Below, in pieces: positions 1-7,374 of a stretch of 64,000 bases of DNA. The first letter of the stretch is position 1. Every line of letters starts with the position of its first letter. The notes beneath the pieces are model-generated. The model had not been told where the DNA came from, did no database searches, and saw only the letters and a program-made list of their open reading frames with translations. The translations under genes were made by a program, and so were the position numbers. This stretch comes from Pseudomonas sp. Z8(2022) (GTDB lineage Bacteria > Pseudomonadota > Gammaproteobacteria > Pseudomonadales > Pseudomonadaceae): the NCBI RefSeq assembly GCF_025837155.1, contig NZ_CP107549.1:124001-188000 (forward strand), read 5' to 3'.

Positions 1-1
1 G

Positions 2-586
2 TTCTTCAAGGCTCAGGGCATTGCCGAGCGCTTCTTCGACCAATACCTGCGGCCCTTCGTCGCCGGCAGCGCCGACGAATACCGTCTGCGTCGCGTCGAT
101 GGCCGTGGCCTGCCGCTGTCGCGCGAGTTCCTGCTGCAGATGAGTCGCGCCCAGGTGATCCGTCGCAGCTTCTTCGCCGAGAACCCGGCCGAGCCGCAGG
201 TGCTGTTCAAGCTCGAGCCCTACTCGCTGGACTCCAGCCTGAGCCGCGCCGACTTCCGCTTCGGCAAGCAGCAGATGGAATACCGCCACGGTCCGATCGT
301 CGCCACCGCGTTCCGCTGGCCGGCAGCGAGTGACGAAGACCGCACCAGTCTGGTGGTCGAGGAACTGGGTGGTCGCCGCGTCGGCATCGAGAAGAACACC
401 GGCCCCTGGTCGCTGTTCCGCCTGCTCGACCTGATGGACGTCGACTACCACAGCGGGCGTGACGTGCTGATCCTCAAGGCCAACCTCGGTGGCCTGCACG
501 CCAACTACCTGCTGCACAGCCAGCGCTCGCCGAACCCGTTCGACATCGGCCTGCTGCGCAGCTTCAAGCTGCCGGCGACGCTCTGA
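2..586 (+). CDS. tssM: TssM (IcmF) T6SS membrane-complex protein, C-terminal part only
   Basis: The open frame enters from the left edge and ends at the TGA at 584-586, giving the last ~194 residues. TssM is the inner-membrane and periplasmic scaffold of the type VI secretion envelope complex; this piece is its periplasmic C-terminal domain (for example FKLEPYSLDSSLSRADFRF and the closing FDIGLLRSFKLPATL). The stop overlaps the start of the phosphatase gene by one base (TGATG), indicating translational coupling. The identification leans strongly on the gene order tssM-phosphatase-kinase, which is the end of the P. aeruginosa H2-T6SS cluster. The N-terminal membrane and NTPase domains lie outside the window. 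Confidence 0.85.
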   Translation, partial: FFKAQGIAERFFDQYLRPFVAGSADEYRLRRVDGRGLPLSREFLLQMSRAQVIRRSFFAENPAEPQVLFKLEPYSLDSSLSRADFRFGKQQMEYRHGPIVATAFRWPAASDEDRTSLVVEELGGRRVGIEKNTGPWSLFRLLDLMDVDYHSGRDVLILKANLGGLHANYLLHSQRSPNPFDIGLLRSFKLPATL

Positions 587-1314
587 TGACGACAGTCGCC
601 AACGCCTGGCGCAGCGCCGCGCGCACCGACACCGGCAAGGTGCGGGCGCGCAACGAGGACGCCTTCCTGGCCCTGCCCGAGGAGGGCCTGTGGGTGGTGG
701 CCGACGGCATGGGTGGGCACCAGAACGGCGCTCTGGCCAGCCGCCTGATCGTCGAGCAGCTGGCCGAATTGCCGGAGGGCAGTCTCGACCAGCGCCTGGT
801 GGATTTGCGTCAGTGCCTGCACCGGCTCAACCATCGCCTCGGCCAGGAACTGACCGTTACCGCCGATCGTTCGGACACGGTGATCGGCAGTACCGTGGTC
901 GCCCTGTTGCTCGACGGTGAACGTGCCGTCTGCGTCTGGGCCGGCGACAGCCGCTGCTACCTGTGGCGTGGCTCGCGGCTGTATCAGCTCAGCCGCGACC
1001 ATTCGCTGGTACAGCAACTGATCGACGAGCAGGGCCTGGCGCCGCAGGAGGCTGCGCGCCATCCGGCGGCGCACGCCCTGACCCGCGCCGTCGGTGCCAG
1101 CGAAACCCTGCAACTGGACATCCTCGAACTCGACGTGCTGCCCGGCGATGTCTTTCTGCTGTGCAGCGACGGGCTCTACCAGGGCGTTCCTGCCGATGAA
1201 CTGGGGGCCTGTCTCAACCTGCCTTCGCCGCACCTGGCCGTGGAGCGCCTGTTTCAGCGCGCGCTCGATGGCCCGGCCCGTGACAACCTCAGCGCCGTGG
1301 TGATCCGTCGATGA
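586..1314 (+). CDS. pppA: PP2C-type Ser/Thr phosphatase of the T6SS threonine phosphorylation pathway
   Basis: A 242-aa soluble PPM/PP2C phosphatase. Metal-binding motifs are all visible: RNEDAFL near residue 24, VVADGMGGH near 38, WAGDSRCYLWR near 118, LCSDGLYQGV near 190 and the terminal DNLSAVVI. It should remove phosphates placed by the kinase encoded next, the two acting as an off/on switch for T6SS assembly. It corresponds by position to Stp1 of the P. aeruginosa H2 cluster. Its start overlaps the tssM stop and its TGA overlaps the kinase ATG (ATGA), so the three genes are co-translated. Confidence 0.9.
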   Translation: MTTVANAWRSAARTDTGKVRARNEDAFLALPEEGLWVVADGMGGHQNGALASRLIVEQLAELPEGSLDQRLVDLRQCLHRLNHRLGQELTVTADRSDTVIGSTVVALLLDGERAVCVWAGDSRCYLWRGSRLYQLSRDHSLVQQLIDEQGLAPQEAARHPAAHALTRAVGASETLQLDILELDVLPGDVFLLCSDGLYQGVPADELGACLNLPSPHLAVERLFQRALDGPARDNLSAVVIRR

Positions 1315-2282
1315 GCGAAATCGCCGAAGCCAGTGACCTCACCTACTTCGCCCTGGCCGCCACCGCCGCCAGGGAGCCTGTGCGCGAAGTACAGCGTCGT
1401 GCCCCGGGCGAGCTGCCGGACGTGCTCGGTGGCCGCTACAAGATCGAGCGTCTGCTCGGCGTCGGCGGCATGGGGGCGGTGTATCGCGCACGCGACCTGC
1501 TGCGCGAACAGTTCGGCGATCCCGAACCCTATGTGGCACTGAAGACCCTCAGCGACGACTTCGCCGAGTACCCGGACGCCAACGCCCTGCTCTATAGCGA
1601 ATTCGCCCTCACCTCACGGCTCAACCACCGGCACGTGGTGCGCCTGTTCGGCTTCGAGGTGGATACCAGCTGCGAACGCGCCTTCATCACTCTGGAGCTG
1701 CTGCGCGGCCTGACCCTCGATCAGCTGCTGTGCGAGCGTCCCGAGGGGCTGAGCTGGGAGGAACTACGCGATATCGCCATTCCGCTGCTCGACGCCCTCG
1801 TCTATTCCCATGATCTGGGCGTGCTGCATGGCGACCTGAAGCCCAGCAATGTGATGTTGGCCGACGACGGCCTGCGCCTGTTCGACTATGGTCTGGGCCA
1901 GCCCGTGGAAGGCCTGCTGCCGGGCCTGCCGCGCCTGTGCCGCAACCGCATTGCTGCCTGGACGCCGCGTTACGCCGCCCTGGAGCTACTCGAAGGCTCT
2001 GCGTTGTCAGCCGCCGCCGACGTCTACGCGGTGGCCTGCGTGCTGGTCGAGCTGGCCAGCGGGCAACACCCGTTTCGCCGGCTCAGCGCCAAGCAGGCCA
2101 AGAACATGGAGCTGGACAAGCAGCTGCAACGTCCGGCGCAGGTGCCGCTGCACTGCTGGCAGGCGCTGCGTACGGCACTGGCCTTCGAGGAAAGCCAGCG
2201 GCAGATCGACTGCCGTGAACTGCTCGATGCGTTTCGCCGGCCACCGGCTTCGCGCCTGCAACGCTGGCTGGGCAAGGCATGA
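1311..2282 (+). CDS. stk1: T6SS-associated Ser/Thr protein kinase (Stk1-like)
   Basis: A 323-aa Hanks-type kinase. The glycine loop LLGVGGMGAVYRARD (about residue 46), the VALKTL lysine and a catalytic loop HGDLKPSNVML (about residue 176) are present. Two deviations: the usual HRD is HGD (a non-RD kinase) and the metal-binding DFG is DYG (LRLFDYGLG). It lacks the transmembrane helix and von Willebrand domain of the longer PpkA kinases, matching the short Stk1 form of H2-type clusters. It overlaps the phosphatase by 4 nt. Known relatives drive threonine phosphorylation controlling T6SS; the target here is not known. Confidence 0.88.
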   Translation: MSEIAEASDLTYFALAATAAREPVREVQRRAPGELPDVLGGRYKIERLLGVGGMGAVYRARDLLREQFGDPEPYVALKTLSDDFAEYPDANALLYSEFALTSRLNHRHVVRLFGFEVDTSCERAFITLELLRGLTLDQLLCERPEGLSWEELRDIAIPLLDALVYSHDLGVLHGDLKPSNVMLADDGLRLFDYGLGQPVEGLLPGLPRLCRNRIAAWTPRYAALELLEGSALSAAADVYAVACVLVELASGQHPFRRLSAKQAKNMELDKQLQRPAQVPLHCWQALRTALAFEESQRQIDCRELLDAFRRPPASRLQRWLGKA

Positions 2283-2320
2283 CAGGCTGTTGAAAAGGAC
2301 TCTTTCGAAAGGATACGCAT

Positions 2321-4408
2321 ATGTTCAACCCGGCCAACGAAACCCATTTCAGCCTGAGCATCGAGGGCGTCGAGCATGACCTGCAGGTGCTCGAGTTCAA
2401 CGGCCGCGAGGCCATCAGCCAGCCCTATCGCTTCGACGTCGAGCTGATCAGCGAGCGTCCGGATCTCGATCTGGCCAGCCTGCTTCACCAGCGTGCCTTC
2501 CTCGCCTTCAGCCCCAACGGCGACGGTATTCACGGTCTGATCCATCGCGTCGAACAGGGTGAATCCGGCAAGCGCCTGACCCGTTACCGCCTGGCCATCG
2601 TGCCGCAGCTGGCCTATCTGGCGCACCGCACCAACCAGCGCATCTTCCAGCATCTCACCGTGCCGCAGATCGTCGCCCAGGTGCTCGAAGAGCACGGCAT
2701 TGTCGAAGGCGGCTACCAGTTCCAGCTCGGCCCCACCGTCTACCCCGAGCGCGACTACTGCGTGCAGTATGACGAGACCGATCTGCACTTCATCCAGCGC
2801 CTGTGTGAAGAAGAAGGCATCCACTACCACTTCCAGCACAGTGAAGGCGGCCACGTGCTGATCTTCGGCGACGATCAGACCGCCTTCGCCAGGCTCGGCC
2901 GGCCAACACCTTACATTCAGGACAGCGGCATGACCGCCGATGATCCGGTGATCAAGCGCCTGGCCCTGCGCCTGGAAACCCGCACCCGCCGTACCACACG
3001 CCGCGACTACGATTTCGAGCAGCCGCGCCTGCTGCTGGAAGCGGCCTACCAGGGCGAACAGGCCGGTGAGAACGACGGCCTGCCCGATCTGGAGGACTAC
3101 GATTACCCCGGTCGCTACACCGACCGCACGCGTGGCAAGCACCTGGCCAAACGTGCCCTGGAGCGCCACCGCGCCGACTATCGTCAGCTCGACGGTCAGA
3201 GCGACCAGCCGCGCCTGGTCAGCGGGCACCTGCTGGAGATTTCCGAGCACCCGCGCAGCGACTGGAACGACCTCTGGCTGCTCACCGAAGTGCTCCACGA
3301 AGGCAAACAGCCGCAGGTGCTGGAAGAGTCGGTGCTTAATCTCCCTTCTCCCATTCATGGGAGAGGGGCCGGGGGAGAGGGTTCATCGGGCGACACCGAC
3401 TTCACCCAAGGCTACCGCAACCGCTTCCTCGCTACGCCTTGGGACGTGCCGTACAGACCTTGCCTGTCTCACCCGAAACCTCGTGTTCTGGGTAGCCAGC
3501 GCGCCGTGGTCACTGGTCCAGCCGGCGAGGAAATCCACTGCGACGAATATGGCCGGGTCAAGGTGCAGTTCTTCTGGGATCGCGAAGGCCAGGCCGACGA
3601 GAAGACCAGCTGCTGGCTACGCGTCAGCTCCAGCTGGGCCGGTGATCGTTACGGCGCCATCACCATCCCGCGCATCGGCATGGAAGTGCTGGTCACCTTC
3701 CTCGAAGGCGACCCCGATCAGCCGCTGATCACCGGCTGCCTGTACCACGCCGAACACGTGGTGCCCTACGACCTGCCGGCGAACAAGACCCGCAGCGTGT
3801 TCAAGACCCTCAGCAGCCCCGGCGGTGGCGGTTACAACGAACTGCGCATCGAAGACCGCAAGGGTGCCGAACAGATCTACATTCACGCCCAGCGCGACTG
3901 GGACGAGAACATCGAGCACGACCAGAAGATCCGCGTCGGCTTTGAGCGCCACGATACCGTGGAGAAGAACAGCTACACCGAGCTGATGGCTGAGGAGCAC
4001 CTGACTGTCACCGCCGACCGCAAGGTCGAAGTCAAACCGCAGGATCACCTGACGGTGGGCATTGATCAGCACATCAAACTCGGCACCGCGCAACTGACCA
4101 AGGCCGGCCGCGAGATACATCTGAAGGCCGGGCAGAAAATGGTCATCGAAGCCGGCATCGAACTGACCATCAAAGCCGGCGGCAGCTTCATCAAACTCGA
4201 CCCCGGCGGCATCACCATCAGCGGCCCACTGGCCCGCCTCAATGCCGGCGGTGCGCCGGGCAAGGGTTCGGGTATCGGCATCAAACCGCCGGTATTGCCG
4301 GGGGTGGCGGATAGCGACAAGGCCGGGGAGGTGCTGGAGCAGGGGCAGCCGGGTGAGCCGGTCAGTACGCCGACGAAGCGTAAACGGACGCTCAACTTCT
4401 CCGGTTAA
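2321..4408 (+). CDS. vgrG: VgrG (TssI) spike protein, intact copy
   Basis: A 695-aa trimeric T6SS spike with gp27-like domains (1-~370), the gp5 OB-fold (HPKPRVLGSQRAVVTGPAGEEIHCD, ~residue 385) and a repetitive beta-helix tip of short ...VGIDQHIKLGTAQLTKAG... repeats. No catalytic C-terminal extension is visible; it ends shortly after LARLNAGGAPGKGSG. The start has a good ribosome site (AAAGGA, 7 nt upstream). An in-frame palindromic element at 3343-3368 codes for LPSPIHGRGAGGEG in the linker before the OB fold. Downstream genes are an effector and immunity candidate, so this is probably their carrier. It is almost identical over most of its length to the broken copy at 7373-9634. Confidence 0.95.
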   Translation: MFNPANETHFSLSIEGVEHDLQVLEFNGREAISQPYRFDVELISERPDLDLASLLHQRAFLAFSPNGDGIHGLIHRVEQGESGKRLTRYRLAIVPQLAYLAHRTNQRIFQHLTVPQIVAQVLEEHGIVEGGYQFQLGPTVYPERDYCVQYDETDLHFIQRLCEEEGIHYHFQHSEGGHVLIFGDDQTAFARLGRPTPYIQDSGMTADDPVIKRLALRLETRTRRTTRRDYDFEQPRLLLEAAYQGEQAGENDGLPDLEDYDYPGRYTDRTRGKHLAKRALERHRADYRQLDGQSDQPRLVSGHLLEISEHPRSDWNDLWLLTEVLHEGKQPQVLEESVLNLPSPIHGRGAGGEGSSGDTDFTQGYRNRFLATPWDVPYRPCLSHPKPRVLGSQRAVVTGPAGEEIHCDEYGRVKVQFFWDREGQADEKTSCWLRVSSSWAGDRYGAITIPRIGMEVLVTFLEGDPDQPLITGCLYHAEHVVPYDLPANKTRSVFKTLSSPGGGGYNELRIEDRKGAEQIYIHAQRDWDENIEHDQKIRVGFERHDTVEKNSYTELMAEEHLTVTADRKVEVKPQDHLTVGIDQHIKLGTAQLTKAGREIHLKAGQKMVIEAGIELTIKAGGSFIKLDPGGITISGPLARLNAGGAPGKGSGIGIKPPVLPGVADSDKAGEVLEQGQPGEPVSTPTKRKRTLNFSG
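3343..3368. repeat. Palindromic element inside vgrG coding sequence
   Basis: A hairpin (arms around CTCCCAT / ATGGGAG, 2-nt loop, one mismatch in the outer stem) followed by GGCCGGGGGAGAGGG. It is read in frame as part of LPSPIHGRGAGGEG. The same position in the other two vgrG copies (8173-8198 and 18471-18495) also holds a hairpin. The CTCTCCC-type palindrome looks like an intergenic dispersed repeat captured by a coding sequence. Confidence 0.7.
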
Positions 4409-4467
4409 GACAGGGATAAACGCCGGTCGTCAGACTGCCGGCAGTCAAGGTACAGGACACATTGAAG

Positions 4468-6786
4468 ATGGCCGAAAACAAACCGATCAACTGGGCTTAT
4501 CCGTTCCCCAGCAAGGAAACGAACAGCAATCCGCTGCAGCTTCTGACCCATATGGCCAAGGCCAAGGGCGGCTACTACCCGACCGGCGAGAATGGCCTTT
4601 GGCACGGCGGCGTGCATTTCGACGACGGCACTGCAGCCGTATTCGATCAGTCGAGTGTGCGCTGTATCGCCGATGGCGAGGTAATTGCCTATCGTATCGA
4701 CGAGCGCTATCCGGTCAGCGAGTTCATCGATGAGGTTCCTCGCATCAAGCGAGCGTCATTCTCTACGGGGTTCGTACTGGCCAAGCACAGTCTGTGTCCG
4801 CCGCCGCTCGACAATGCAGCCGGTGCATCTTCCAGCGAACAATCGCCGCCTGCGCTGACGTTCTACAGCCTGTATATGCACCTGCAGGACTGGGCTGGCT
4901 ATCAGGACAAGCCTGATCTTGCCCGTCCCGCATTCTGGGCTGGCGATACTTATATCGTCGATACGCAGGGTGATGAGCTGCTGGTCCGTAGCCAACCCAA
5001 CCGAGGCGGAGCAGAGCTGGCCAGGTTGGCCAAAGGCACCCAGGTCAGAATCAGAACCCTGGATGGCGAGTACTGCAAGCTGGTAGCGGTGCTGGGCGCC
5101 ACTACGAATCCTGCGCTTGTCGCCGGGGAGGATGAGGAGCTTCCGGGCTATGTCGCCTTTAAATATCTCAAGGCGCAAAAAGAGCCTCAGACCAAGGATC
5201 AAGTGGTCATTCTTGAACAAGGTATCCCTATCAAGGCTGGTGAGCTGATCGGCCACCTGGGGACATACCAGAATCACAACAGTGCCGCTCACCCTCTGGT
5301 TCACCTTGAGGTATTCAGTTGCGACGACGTGCCCGGCTTCATTGGCAGAAGCCGAGCCTGGGCCAGCAGATTGCCGGACAGCCAGAAGACCTTGCTCAAG
5401 GTCTATAAAGGCGCCAGCAAACTGATTGCTCATCGCGACGATATCAAGGCAGACAACCCGCCCAAGCTAAGCGACAGCGGCAGCCAGATCGGTGTCGACC
5501 TGATCATCCCCCAGGCTCTGTTGGATGGCTTGCCGGCAGCGAGCAAGATCCAGGTCAAAACTCCAGTCGAAGGCAGTGGCACACCGAGTACAACCTACTG
5601 GTGGCGGCTGGATGGACTATTCGCCGACGAAAACGGCAATGCCATCGATGGCTGGCTCGCCGAGCAGGAACTGATCACCACCCGCCATAGCCCCTGGGAA
5701 TGGCTGGATTTCCAGTGCATCGAAGACACCGGCACCCCCTTGGAAAAACTGGCCTATACCTTCAACGCCAGGGGCATGTTGAGTGCAGACGAACAGCACA
5801 ACTATCGCGCCCAGATCAGCAAGGCCGATGGCGGCCCCATCGTGGCGCTTGCCCGGCTCTACGACATTGTCGATACCGACGAGGATGGCGTACTGACCAG
5901 CAAGGAAATCCAGGCCGCCCTGGCAAAGCCCTGGCACGCTCAGGTGCTCGGACAGCTGATTACCCGTTACGAAAGCGAATGGTTCTGGAACAAGGCCAAA
6001 TGGGATGAGCTTGATCTACTGCTAGCAGACGAGAACGGCCAGAAGAGCCCGGCCTGGGAAGTGGAAAAACAGCGGATCGAAACGTTGAGTTGGTGGAAAG
6101 AGTTGGCGGGGAAGCATGGGATTAGTGGGGATGGGAAAGCGTGGTATCTGCAACCGCTAGCTCTTACCGGGGTATTCAGTTCAGCGACTAAGGTTGATCC
6201 CACTATTAAAGAAGGACAAATTACATTTGACGCTGAAGGGAATAACATTCCCACCTCCCCATTCTTTAGTCGTGTCATTCACTGGCCAGGAAATGATCTT
6301 TCAGGGGTTACGTTGGGTCGCGGCTATGATATGGGTTCCAGAAGCGAATCAGAAATTTATAATCATATGAGAAATGCCGGAATCGAGCACGATCAGGCAA
6401 CCAAGATTGCTCAGGGGTATGGGAAAAAGGGCACGACTGCGCAGCAATTTGTAAGAGACAATAAAACAAATATTGGGGAGATTTCCACCGAGCAGGAAAT
6501 AATTCTTTTCAATACTATCTACCCAGACTACGTAGAGCGTGCTGTTAAAAACTACAATCACTGGACTGCGAGCGAGCCTGATAGAACCGAATGGAGTGCC
6601 CTTGATCAGGTTATCAGGGATGTGCTGGTAGATTTTGTGTATCAAGGCTTCACCAAGGGGCCAAATCCAATGAAGGCCGGGATGAGAAATGATAAGGAAG
6701 AATTGATACGCTATATAGAGAATACACCTGCTATTAGCCAATACGAGCTAGGTCGAAATAGAGCTCGCTACCTCAGGAGCAACTAG
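4468..6786 (+). CDS. T6SS effector candidate: M23-like domain + SH3b + EF-hand + pesticin-type lysozyme domain
   Basis: A 772-aa protein from ATG 4468 (a TTG at 4462 is the alternative). The N-terminal region resembles an M23 endopeptidase/amidase fold: HGGVHFD (~46), LYMHL (~135) and HPLVHLEVF (~274) would supply metal ligands, though the classic HxxxD is altered to HGGVH. A bacterial SH3-like stretch lies at ~158-234 and a canonical EF-hand loop DTDEDGVLTSKE at ~469-481. From ~598 a pesticin/T4-lysozyme-like domain follows (SGVTLGRGYDMGSR). No signal peptide, as expected for T6SS delivery. Inferred role: cleaving both peptide and glycan parts of a rival's cell wall. The last ~600 nt are clearly AT-richer than the rest, suggesting exchange of the lysozyme part. 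Confidence 0.75.
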   Translation: MAENKPINWAYPFPSKETNSNPLQLLTHMAKAKGGYYPTGENGLWHGGVHFDDGTAAVFDQSSVRCIADGEVIAYRIDERYPVSEFIDEVPRIKRASFSTGFVLAKHSLCPPPLDNAAGASSSEQSPPALTFYSLYMHLQDWAGYQDKPDLARPAFWAGDTYIVDTQGDELLVRSQPNRGGAELARLAKGTQVRIRTLDGEYCKLVAVLGATTNPALVAGEDEELPGYVAFKYLKAQKEPQTKDQVVILEQGIPIKAGELIGHLGTYQNHNSAAHPLVHLEVFSCDDVPGFIGRSRAWASRLPDSQKTLLKVYKGASKLIAHRDDIKADNPPKLSDSGSQIGVDLIIPQALLDGLPAASKIQVKTPVEGSGTPSTTYWWRLDGLFADENGNAIDGWLAEQELITTRHSPWEWLDFQCIEDTGTPLEKLAYTFNARGMLSADEQHNYRAQISKADGGPIVALARLYDIVDTDEDGVLTSKEIQAALAKPWHAQVLGQLITRYESEWFWNKAKWDELDLLLADENGQKSPAWEVEKQRIETLSWWKELAGKHGISGDGKAWYLQPLALTGVFSSATKVDPTIKEGQITFDAEGNNIPTSPFFSRVIHWPGNDLSGVTLGRGYDMGSRSESEIYNHMRNAGIEHDQATKIAQGYGKKGTTAQQFVRDNKTNIGEISTEQEIILFNTIYPDYVERAVKNYNHWTASEPDRTEWSALDQVIRDVLVDFVYQGFTKGPNPMKAGMRNDKEELIRYIENTPAISQYELGRNRARYLRSN

Positions 6787-6796
6787 AGTGTTCGGT

Positions 6797-7198
6797 ATGA
6801 AAAAAATATGTCCATTTTCCTTGCTCTTTCTTGCACTTCCAGTATTCGGCGGCGCTGCTGGGGATCCATGTGAAAGAATTGAAACGTCCCAGCAGGTAGC
6901 ACAATGCGCAGAATATAAAAAAGATCAGTCGGATAAGCTTCTGAATTTATCGTACAAAGCAACCCTGGATCGAATCAGGCACCAGTACGAAAAAGCCCCC
7001 TCGTTGGCGGATCAATACATTTCTCTGTTGAGAGGGGCGCAGCGAGAGTGGATCAAACTACGAGGCGCCGATTGCAAGCTCGAAGCTTTTGAAATAGAAG
7101 AAACCGCAGAGGCGTATCAGGTAACGATTAATAATTGTATTTCAAGGATGAGTAGTGATAGGGCGAGTTATTTGGATCGCATTGCTCCTGATATATGA
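6797..7198 (+). CDS. LprI/DUF1311-like periplasmic protein, likely immunity to the preceding lysozyme effector
   Basis: A 133-aa secreted protein from ATG 6797 (in-frame GTG at 6788). A signal peptide (MKKICPFSLLFLALPVFGGAAG) leads into a lysozyme-inhibitor LprI-type domain: paired cysteines, LLNLSYKATL, then the signature AQREWIKLRGADCKLEA and a closing NNCISRMSSDRASYLDRI. LprI family members inhibit lysozymes. The gene starts 10 nt after the effector, whose C-terminus is a lysozyme domain, so the pairing makes mechanistic sense: the inhibitor would protect the producer's own periplasm. Strongly AT-rich compared with vgrG, like the effector's 3' end. The immunity role is inference from context and family. 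Confidence 0.75.
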   Translation: MKKICPFSLLFLALPVFGGAAGDPCERIETSQQVAQCAEYKKDQSDKLLNLSYKATLDRIRHQYEKAPSLADQYISLLRGAQREWIKLRGADCKLEAFEIEETAEAYQVTINNCISRMSSDRASYLDRIAPDI

Positions 7199-7282
7199 AT
7201 ACCTCCCGGTGTGAATAAATTTAGCCCATTTTTTCTTTTTGGGCGTCAACACATAATGTGCTGTCGGATAGGTTCATTGAAA

Positions 7283-7306
7283 ATCAATGGGGTCAGTGTC
7301 ATTGAT
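7283..7306. repeat. Small hairpin in the gap between modules
   Basis: Inverted repeat ATCAATG / CATTGAT around the 10-nt loop GGGTCAGTGT. It lies in the 174-nt stretch (7199-7372) between the immunity gene and the broken vgrG, which holds no gene. The GGGTCAG core resembles ends of REP-type dispersed repeats, but no second copy is seen here, so its identity is uncertain. Confidence 0.35.
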
Positions 7307-7344
7307 GCTTGGAAATTCCGACCCTTTCGCACTCGGCACCGCAA

Positions 7345-7374
7345 CGTACTTGGCGTCATCTGACGCCAAGTACG
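7345..7374. repeat. Perfect 14-bp inverted repeat at the vgrG truncation point
   Basis: Arms CGTACTTGGCGTCA and TGACGCCAAGTACG separated by only TC. Homology to the upstream vgrG begins at its right end (7373). The hairpin therefore sits exactly at the boundary between foreign sequence and the truncated vgrG. It may be a recombination scar, mobile-element end or regulatory site. Confidence 0.6.

Noticed and set aside
2024..3358. Long frame antisense across stk1 and vgrG
   Set aside because: Crosses two well-supported genes and repeats in the second vgrG copy simply because the sense sequence is duplicated.
7224..7244. Possible terminator GCCCA / TGGGC with T-rich loop after the LprI-like gene
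   Set aside because: Only five base pairs, and the T run lies in the loop rather than after the stem.
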